Made by a program: the position numbers and the translations under genes | Notes under the pieces: model-generated | Told to the model about the DNA's origin: nothing | Seen by the model: only the letters and a program-made list of their open reading frames with translations | Database searches by the model: none | Shown: positions 41,725-47,467 of the stretch, piece after piece | Layout of the letters: each line of letters starts with the position of its first letter | Numbering within the stretch: position 1 is the stretch's first letter | From: an uncultured Lachnospiraceae bacterium | Lineage (GTDB): Bacteria > Bacillota > Clostridia > Lachnospirales > Lachnospiraceae | Assembly (NCBI GenBank): GCA_947630875.1 | Contig: CANRJG010000016.1 | Span: 1-47,467, forward strand | Direction of reading: 5' to 3' | Length of the DNA: 47,467 bases

Positions 41725-41753
41725 TTGACAAGTAAAAAAGATGGGGGTATAGT
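41725..41753 (+). promoter_or_regulatory. Promoter of glnN
   Basis: TTGACA (41725-41730), 17-bp spacer, TATAGT (41748-41753). Nearly consensus, about 70 bp from the divergent promoter; a poly-A tract (41703-41720) lies just upstream. Confidence 0.75.
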
Positions 41754-41763
41754 TACACGCATG

Positions 41764-41811
41764 AAGGCAAAGACGCCTGCGGAGAGATCCGTTTCGTCTT
41801 TGCCTTTTTTT
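41764..41811 (+). promoter_or_regulatory. ANTAR dual-hexaloop leader with overlapping terminator before glnN
   Basis: P1: AGGC-AAAGAC-GCCT (41765-41778); P2: GCGG-AGAGAT-CCGT (41779-41792). Both loops have six bases with A1 and G4, the pattern bound by ANTAR dimers, and the hairpins are adjacent. The competing terminator pairs AAGGCAAAGACG (41764-41775) with CGTCTTTGCCTT (41795-41806), 12 perfect base pairs followed by TTTTTTT (41805-41811). Forming P1 and P2 would disrupt the terminator, as in Eut and Nas antitermination. Confidence 0.78.
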
Positions 41812-41846
41812 GTTTTGCAAAACAAGGAAAGGAGACTTATCAAACG

Positions 41847-43943
41847 ATGCAGACAGTATCAGATTATTTTGGAAGCATGGTATTCGATGACAGAATCATG
41901 AAAGCCAGACTGTCGGAGAGTATCTACAGATCTTTGAAGAAAACCATTGAAGAAGGCACACGGCTGGACATCTCCGTGGCCAATGCAGTGGCGGAAGCCA
42001 TGAAGGAATGGGCGATTGAACTGGGCGCGACCCATTATACCCACTGGTTCCAGCCCCTGACCGGTATCACGGCGGAAAAGCATGACAGCTTCATTTCCCC
42101 GGCGCCGGACGGCAGAGTCATCATGGAGTTTTCCGGCAAAGAGCTGATCAAAGGCGAACCGGATGCGTCCTCATTTCCTTCCGGCGGCATCAGAGCCACC
42201 TTTGAAGCCAGAGGCTACACGGCCTGGGATCCGACTTCCTATGCATTTATTAAAGGAAAGACCCTGTGCATACCGACTGCGTTCTGTTCTTACGGCGGCG
42301 AAGCACTGGACAAAAAGACCCCGCTGCTGCGTTCCATGCAGGCTTTGAGCAAGCAGGCCTTAAGGATCCTGAAATTGTTTGGCAATGAAGACGTGAAGGT
42401 CGTGCGTACCTCCGTAGGGCCGGAGCAGGAATATTTCCTGATTCCCAAGGAGTTATATGACAAACGCAAAGACCTGATTTATACGGGACGTACCCTGTTC
42501 GGCGCGAAACCGCCCAAGGGACAGGAGATGAACGACCACTATTTCGGTTCCATCAAACCCAGAGTTGAGGCCTATATGCAGGATCTGAACGCGGAGCTGT
42601 GGAAACTGGGCATCCTGGCGAAGACAGAGCACAACGAAGTTGCTCCGGCACAGCACGAGCTGGCGCCCATTTATTCCACCACCAACATTGCGACGGATCA
42701 CAACCAGCTGACCATGGAAATCATGCAGAAGGTCGCCCGGAAACATGATCTGGTTTGTCTGCTGCATGAGAAACCCTTCGCAGGGGTCAATGGTTCCGGT
42801 AAGCATAACAACTGGTCCATTGCCACGGATACCGGCGTCAATCTGCTGGCACCCGGCAGCACGCCTTATGAAAACGCACAGTTCCTGCTGTTCTTGTGCG
42901 CGGTCATCAAAGCGGTGGATGATTATCAGGATCTGCTGCGCCTGGCAGTGGCTACAGCAGGGAACGATCACAGACTGGGCGCTAATGAAGCGCCGCCGGC
43001 AGTCATTTCCATTTTCCTGGGCGACGAGCTGAACGCCATCTTAGACGCCATCGAAAATGAAAAGCCGTATAAGGACGTGGTCAAGACCAAGATGAAACTG
43101 GGTGTGGATGTGCTTCCGGAATTTCGGAAAGACACCACGGACCGGAACCGGACTTCGCCTTTTGCCTTTACGGGAAATAAATTTGAATTCCGGATGCTGG
43201 GTTCTTCCAACAGTATCGCCTGCGCCAATATCATGTTAAACAGCGCGGTGGCGGAATCTCTGAAGATTTTCGCGGACCGTCTGGAAAACAGCGATGATTT
43301 CAATACGGATCTGCATGAGCTGATCAAGGAAACCATCAAGGCGCATAAGCGGATCATCTTCAACGGAAACGGTTACGACGATGCATGGATCAAAGAGGCC
43401 GTGGAGCACCGCGGATTATCCAATCTGCGGACCACGCCGGATGCCATGCCCCATCTGCTGGATAAGAAAAATGTGGATATGCTGACTTCCCACAAGGTTT
43501 ACAGCGAAACCGAGCTGAAAGCCAGATGTGAAATCATGCTGGATAACTACTGCAAGACAGTGCAGATCGAAGCCAATACCATGGTAGATATGGCCAACCG
43601 CCAGATCCTGCCTGCAGTATCCGCATTTGCCGCAGAGCTGGCGCAGACGGCAGCCGCAAAACAGAGTGTCAATCCGGCGCTGGCCTGTCAGTACGAGGGA
43701 GATTTGGTAAAAACGCTGTCAACATTGACCGATCAGATTGCAGAACGGACAAAGCAGCTGGAAAAAGCGATCATACAGGTGCAGACAATAGAGGGGATTG
43801 AAGCGCAGTCCTGTGAGATCCGCGATTTGCTGCTTGGGAAGATGGCTTCCCTGCGGGAAGTCTGTGACGAGGCGGAAACGCTGACTTCCGAGAAATACTG
43901 GCCGTTCCCGACCTACGGTGATTTGTTGTTCGGCGTGAGATAA
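41847..43943 (+). CDS. glnN: Glutamine synthetase type III
   Basis: A 698-residue protein of GSIII length. Signatures: [13 protein letters not shown] near the N-terminus, [93 protein letters not shown] and [21 protein letters not shown]. It makes glutamine from glutamate, ammonia and ATP as a dodecamer in the cytoplasm. Ribosome site AAAGGAG precedes ATG 41847. Its leader has an ANTAR-type attenuator, and the ammonium transporter gene follows 19 bp later, so uptake and assimilation are made together. Its catalytic motifs look intact, unlike those of the GlnA-like protein. Confidence 0.95.
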   Translation: MQTVSDYFGSMVFDDRIMKARLSESIYRSLKKTIEEGTRLDISVANAVAEAMKEWAIELGATHYTHWFQPLTGITAEKHDSFISPAPDGRVIMEFSGKELIKGEPDASSFPSGGIRATFEARGYTAWDPTSYAFIKGKTLCIPTAFCSYGGEALDKKTPLLRSMQALSKQALRILKLFGNEDVKVVRTSVGPEQEYFLIPKELYDKRKDLIYTGRTLFGAKPPKGQEMNDHYFGSIKPRVEAYMQDLNAELWKLGILAKTEHNEVAPAQHELAPIYSTTNIATDHNQLTMEIMQKVARKHDLVCLLHEKPFAGVNGSGKHNNWSIATDTGVNLLAPGSTPYENAQFLLFLCAVIKAVDDYQDLLRLAVATAGNDHRLGANEAPPAVISIFLGDELNAILDAIENEKPYKDVVKTKMKLGVDVLPEFRKDTTDRNRTSPFAFTGNKFEFRMLGSSNSIACANIMLNSAVAESLKIFADRLENSDDFNTDLHELIKETIKAHKRIIFNGNGYDDAWIKEAVEHRGLSNLRTTPDAMPHLLDKKNVDMLTSHKVYSETELKARCEIMLDNYCKTVQIEANTMVDMANRQILPAVSAFAAELAQTAAAKQSVNPALACQYEGDLVKTLSTLTDQIAERTKQLEKAIIQVQTIEGIEAQSCEIRDLLLGKMASLREVCDEAETLTSEKYWPFPTYGDLLFGVR

Positions 43944-43962
43944 ATTTAAAGAGGTGATAAAA

Positions 43963-45684
43963 ATGAGTTTCAGTTCAGTAAACACAATTTGGGTACTTGT
44001 AGGTGCGGCATTGGTATTTTTCATGCAGGCCGGTTTCTCCATGTGCGAAGCGGGATTTACCCGTGCGAAGAATACCGGTAATATCCTGATGAAAAACCTG
44101 ATGGATTTCTGTATCGGAACACCCTGCTTCTGGCTGGTAGGCTTCGGCGTGATGTTCGGTACGGGAACGGCACTGTTCGGATGGATCGATCCGCTGATCC
44201 TGAAAAATTATGATGCGGTTCTTCCGGCAGGGGTTCCGCTCTGGGCGTATGCGATCTTCCAGACCGTATTCTGTGCGACTTCTGCCACCATTGTATCAGG
44301 CGCCATGGCAGAGCGTACCAAATTCAGCGCCTACTGTATTTATTCGGCAGCCATTTCCCTGATCATCTATCCGATTTCCGGACACTGGATCTGGGGCGGC
44401 GGCTGGCTGGCAGACCTGGGATTCCATGATTTTGCCGGTTCTACCGCGGTACATATGGTGGGCGGCGTCTGCGCCTGCATCGGCGCGGCCATGCTTGGAC
44501 CCCGTATCGGAAAGTACGACAAGGACAAAAAGCCCCGTGCGATTCTGGGCCACAACCTGACATTTGCAGCTCTGGGCGTATTCATCCTCTGGTTCTGCTG
44601 GTTCGGATTCAACGGCTGTTCTACCGTGGCCATGGATTCGGATGAAGCTATCGTCAGCGCAGGCCGGGTATTCTTCAATACCAACCTGGCGCCGGCAGTT
44701 GCCTGCTGTACAACGCTGATCTTTACCTGGATCCGCTATAAAAAGCCGGATGTATCCATGGTATACAACGCGGCGCTGGCAGGTCTGGTAGGTATTACCG
44801 CCGGCTGTGACGCGGTGGATCCCATCGGCGCGGCCGTCATCGGTCTGGTCTGCGGTATTCTGGTAGTTCTGGGCGTAGAGTTCTTTGATAAGGTTGCCCG
44901 CATCGACGATCCGGTGGGCGCCATTACCGTACACGGTGTCTGCGGTGCCATGGGAACGATTTTAACCGGTTTCTTTGCTACCGGCGTTTCCACCTACAAG
45001 GGCCTGTTCTACGGCGGCGGCTTCAAGTTCCTGGGCATCCAGTGCCTGGGCGTACTCAGCGTCATCGCTTATGTGGCAGTGATCATTACCATTGTGTTTA
45101 CGGTCATTAAGAAGACCATCGGTCTGCGGGTGGAGCCTGCGGAAGAAATTGCCGGTCTGGATATTTCCGAGCATGGTCTGCTGACCGCTTATGCGGGATT
45201 TGCCATGATGCCTGAAACCGTGATCGACGACGAAGACGATGTAGTTTATGTAGAAGGCGATACGCCGGTAGCGGAGGCTGTTCCGGTGAAGCGTATGCCT
45301 GCGGAGACCTCGGCTGCGGAAGCGGGACCGAAGTTCACCAAGATCGAAATCGTCTGCAAGGAAGCGAAACTGGAAAAACTGAAAAATGCCATGATCAAGC
45401 TGGGCATCACCGGTATGACGGTATCCCACGTCTTAGGCTGCGGCATCCAGAAGGGCAAACCGGAGTATTACCGTGGCGTTATGGTAGAACCCAGCCTGCT
45501 TCCCAAGGTACAGGTTGACATCGTCGTCAGCAAGGTACCGGTACGCAGCGTCATTGAAACTGCAAAGAAGGTGCTCTACACCGGACATATCGGCGACGGT
45601 AAGATTTTCGTTTACGATGTGGAAAATGTAGTGAAGGTACGGACCGGAGAAGAAGGTTACGACGCTTTGCAGGATGAAGAATAA
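43963..45684 (+). CDS. amt: Ammonium transporter with fused C-terminal P-II (GlnK) domain
   Basis: I chose ATG 43963 (573 aa), because GAGGTG at 43951-43956 is its ribosome site rather than a GTG start. The N-terminal 420 residues have about eleven membrane helices with Amt motifs: FFMQAGFSMCEAGFTRAKN, DFAGSTAVHMVGG, WFGFNGCS and DPVGAITVHGVCG. After a 40-residue acidic linker, residues about 455-573 form a P-II signal domain: TKIEIVCKEAKLEKLKNAM, the T-loop with GKPEYYRG (the Tyr position is kept), and GKIFVYDVENVVKVRTGE. The fused domain should gate the channel by nitrogen status (ATP/ADP and 2-oxoglutarate). Downstream of glnN in the same unit. Confidence 0.93.
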   Translation: MSFSSVNTIWVLVGAALVFFMQAGFSMCEAGFTRAKNTGNILMKNLMDFCIGTPCFWLVGFGVMFGTGTALFGWIDPLILKNYDAVLPAGVPLWAYAIFQTVFCATSATIVSGAMAERTKFSAYCIYSAAISLIIYPISGHWIWGGGWLADLGFHDFAGSTAVHMVGGVCACIGAAMLGPRIGKYDKDKKPRAILGHNLTFAALGVFILWFCWFGFNGCSTVAMDSDEAIVSAGRVFFNTNLAPAVACCTTLIFTWIRYKKPDVSMVYNAALAGLVGITAGCDAVDPIGAAVIGLVCGILVVLGVEFFDKVARIDDPVGAITVHGVCGAMGTILTGFFATGVSTYKGLFYGGGFKFLGIQCLGVLSVIAYVAVIITIVFTVIKKTIGLRVEPAEEIAGLDISEHGLLTAYAGFAMMPETVIDDEDDVVYVEGDTPVAEAVPVKRMPAETSAAEAGPKFTKIEIVCKEAKLEKLKNAMIKLGITGMTVSHVLGCGIQKGKPEYYRGVMVEPSLLPKVQVDIVVSKVPVRSVIETAKKVLYTGHIGDGKIFVYDVENVVKVRTGEEGYDALQDEE

Positions 45685-45696
45685 ACATCTGAAATT

Positions 45697-45725
45697 CCGG
45701 GGCTTGTGCGCGGCATGAGCCCCGG
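45697..45725 (+). terminator. G/C-rich hairpin between amt and asnB
   Basis: CCGGGGCT (45697-45704) pairs with AGCCCCGG (45718-45725), with a 13-nt loop. It lacks a U-tract, so it may only attenuate or protect the amt mRNA end; asnB may be partly co-transcribed. Confidence 0.45.
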
Positions 45726-45763
45726 CCTTGAAAAAGATATCAGACAGAAAGGGCAGTAACATT

Positions 45764-47344
45764 ATGTGTTCAATTATGTGCGCGGCCGGACTGACATTGT
45801 CCGACGAAAAATTCAGAGAATATTTTGACAGAACCATCAGCAGAGGACCGGATGTATCCAGGGTCGTCCGGCTGGAGCAGGCTGTCATGGGATTTCACCG
45901 GCTTTCCATTATGGGGCTGGATGAAAACGGCATGCAGCCTTTTGAACGCAATGGTAACTACCTTGTCTGCAACGGGGAAATATACGGATTTCGACCGCTG
46001 AAAAAGCAGCTGGAAGCGGAGGGCGTGGTATTCAAAGGCGACTCCGACTGCGAGCTGCTGCTGCCGTTATATGAAAAATACGGCGAAGCCATGTTTGCCA
46101 TGCTGGATGCGGAATTTGCGCTGGTGATCTATGACGCGAAGACCGGCAGACCGGTGGCGGCCAGGGACCCCATCGGCATCCGACCGCTGTACTACGGCTA
46201 TATGGCGGACGGCAATATCGTCTTTGCCAGCGAGGCAAAGAATCTGACGGGCCTGTGTGAAAGGATCATGTCTTTTCCGCCCGGACATTATTACAAAGAC
46301 GGCAGTTTCATCTGCTACCGGGATATGACGCAGGTGAAAAAAGTATCGGAAGATTCCGTGGAGGAAATCTGCAAAAACATTCATGACAAACTGGTGGCAG
46401 GTATCGAAAAGCGTCTGGATGCGGACGCGCCCATCGGATTTTTGCTTTCCGGCGGGCTGGACTCTTCGCTGGTCTGCGCAGTGTCCGCCAAGCTGTTAAA
46501 TAAGCCCATCCGCACTTTTGCCATCGGCATGAATACAGACGCCATCGACTTGAAATATGCGAAAGAAGTGGCGGATTACATCCACAGCGATCATACGGAA
46601 GTCATTATTACAAAGGAAGACGTGATCGGCGCGCTGGAAGACGTGGTGCATCTGCTGGGTACCTATGACATTACCACCATCCGCGCCAGCATCGGCATGT
46701 ATCTGGTGTGCAAGGCGATCCATGAGACCACCGACGTGCGGGTCATTTTAACGGGAGAAATTTCCGACGAACTGTTTGGCTATAAATATACGGATTTTGC
46801 CCCTTCCGCGGAGGCCTTTCAGGCGGAAGCGCAGAAACGGATCCGGGAGATTCATATGTACGACGTACTGCGGGCGGACCGCTGCATTTCCGTAAACTCG
46901 CTGGAGGCCCGCGTGCCCTTCGGCGATCTGGATTTCGTGGAGTATGTCATGGCCATCGACCCGGCGAAAAAGATGAACGTCTATGGCAAGGGCAAATATC
47001 TGCTGCGGCACGCCTTTGAAGGGGACTATCTGCCCCGGGATATTTTGATGCGGGAAAAGGCCGCCTTCTCTGACGCGGTGGGACACTCCATGGTGGATCA
47101 TCTGAAGGCTTACGCCGAAACCTGCTATACGGATGCGGACTTTGAAGAACGAAGGAAAAAATATACCCACGCCGCGCCTTTTACGAAGGAATCCCTGCTG
47201 TATCGGGAGATTTTCGAAAAATTCTATCCCGGACAGTCAGAAATGGTAACGGATTTCTGGATGCCCAACAAGGAATGGGAGGGCTGCAACGTCAACGACC
47301 CTTCCGCCCGGGTGCTTTCCAACTACGGCGCCAGCGGAGAATAA
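45764..47344 (+). CDS. asnB: Asparagine synthase (glutamine-hydrolysing)
   Basis: Start at ATG 45764 (526 aa), after AGAAAGGG, because Cys2 (MCSIMCAAG) must be the N-terminal nucleophile of the class II amidotransferase. The usual MCGI reads MCSI. Motifs: ISRGPDVS, GFHRLSIMG, VCNGEIYG, DPIGIRPLYYG; then the ATP-pyrophosphatase domain with FLLSGGLDSSLV, and LTGEISDELFGYKY and SLEARVPFGD near the C-terminal half. It transfers glutamine nitrogen to aspartate. The gene follows amt by 80 bp and closes the plus-strand nitrogen unit; it is followed by a strong terminator. Confidence 0.93.
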   Translation: MCSIMCAAGLTLSDEKFREYFDRTISRGPDVSRVVRLEQAVMGFHRLSIMGLDENGMQPFERNGNYLVCNGEIYGFRPLKKQLEAEGVVFKGDSDCELLLPLYEKYGEAMFAMLDAEFALVIYDAKTGRPVAARDPIGIRPLYYGYMADGNIVFASEAKNLTGLCERIMSFPPGHYYKDGSFICYRDMTQVKKVSEDSVEEICKNIHDKLVAGIEKRLDADAPIGFLLSGGLDSSLVCAVSAKLLNKPIRTFAIGMNTDAIDLKYAKEVADYIHSDHTEVIITKEDVIGALEDVVHLLGTYDITTIRASIGMYLVCKAIHETTDVRVILTGEISDELFGYKYTDFAPSAEAFQAEAQKRIREIHMYDVLRADRCISVNSLEARVPFGDLDFVEYVMAIDPAKKMNVYGKGKYLLRHAFEGDYLPRDILMREKAAFSDAVGHSMVDHLKAYAETCYTDADFEERRKKYTHAAPFTKESLLYREIFEKFYPGQSEMVTDFWMPNKEWEGCNVNDPSARVLSNYGASGE

Positions 47345-47365
47345 TTTTTATAAGAAGAGAGCGCG

Positions 47366-47396
47366 GATACCGGCCGAAAAAAGCCGGTATCTTTTT
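47366..47396 (+). terminator. Rho-independent terminator after asnB
   Basis: GATACCGGC (47366-47374) pairs with GCCGGTATC (47383-47391), loop CGAAAAAA, then TTTTT (47392-47396). A group II intron-like sequence begins at the next base. Confidence 0.92.
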
Positions 47397-47467
47397 GTTT
47401 GCGCGCCATGGGCGCGCTCTAACGGGTGAAAGTCCCGAACACGCCCAGGCAACGAGGAAGTGTATAG
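47397..47467 (+). mobile_element. 5' end of a group II intron (class C-like), cut by the window edge
   Basis: From 47397 the sequence reads GTTTGCGCGCCATGGGCGCG, then CTCTAACGGGTGAAAGTCCC. This resembles the domain I start of class C introns (from memory, the Oceanobacillus intron begins GUGUGCCCGGCAUGGGUGCA and later has GGGUGAGAGUCCCGAAC). The insertion point directly after a terminator is typical for class C. The first bases (GTTTG) differ from the GTGYG consensus at one position. The intron-encoded reverse transcriptase would lie beyond the edge. Confidence 0.75.

Noticed and set aside
43954-43962. GTG start for the ammonium transporter
   Set aside because: The GTG is part of the GAGGTG ribosome site of the ATG at 43963.

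Overview
The window looks like a chromosomal stretch from a gut-type Clostridia, most likely Lachnospiraceae. This rests on gene order (pyrH-frr-uppS-cdsA-dxr-rseP-ispG-polC), a Gram-positive PolC, GG-rich ribosome sites, an Amt fused to a P-II domain, a type III glutamine synthetase and an ANTAR-linked split glutamate synthase cluster. It is inference from gene content; no species is claimed.

Region 1 (1-14786): the tail of an unknown protein, a 290-bp intergenic patch with two identical copies of a hairpin repeat, an M56 (BlaR1-type) sensor protease, a NodB-type polysaccharide deacetylase, then a housekeeping run for UMP kinase, ribosome recycling, undecaprenyl and MEP isoprenoid synthesis, CDP-diacylglycerol, site-2 protease and PolC. 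PolC keeps its polymerase, PHP and zinc motifs, but the embedded 3'-5' exonuclease has lost most of its catalytic residues.

Region 2 (14787-33010): a surface and secretion island. A large anchored LamG-like protein and a double GT-C (PMT-like) glycosyltransferase precede what appears to be a compact cohesin-dockerin system aimed at pectin. It holds a cohesin+dockerin adaptor, three small single-cohesin proteins with C-terminal membrane anchors, and four dockerin-bearing enzymes: GH95, pectate lyase PL1, rhamnogalacturonan acetylesterase CE12 and pectin methylesterase CE8. No multi-cohesin scaffoldin is present. I read this as a minimal membrane-tethered 'pectinosome', and it is the best candidate here for an undescribed system.

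Region 3 (33034-47344): nitrogen assimilation. A tight minus-strand operon runs from an amidotransferase (GltB1-type) through the FMN/Fe-S synthase, a polyferredoxin, a flavin oxidoreductase, a GltB3-type protein, a GlnA-like protein and an ANTAR regulator to CTP synthase. Divergently lie glnN, amt-glnK and asnB. Both divergent leaders carry a terminator overlapping hexaloop hairpins of the kind bound by ANTAR antiterminators, so the ANTAR protein encoded here probably controls both arms. The window ends in an asnB terminator followed at once by the 5' end of a group II intron (class C-like) that runs off the edge.

No tRNA, rRNA, CRISPR array or insertion sequence was recognised.
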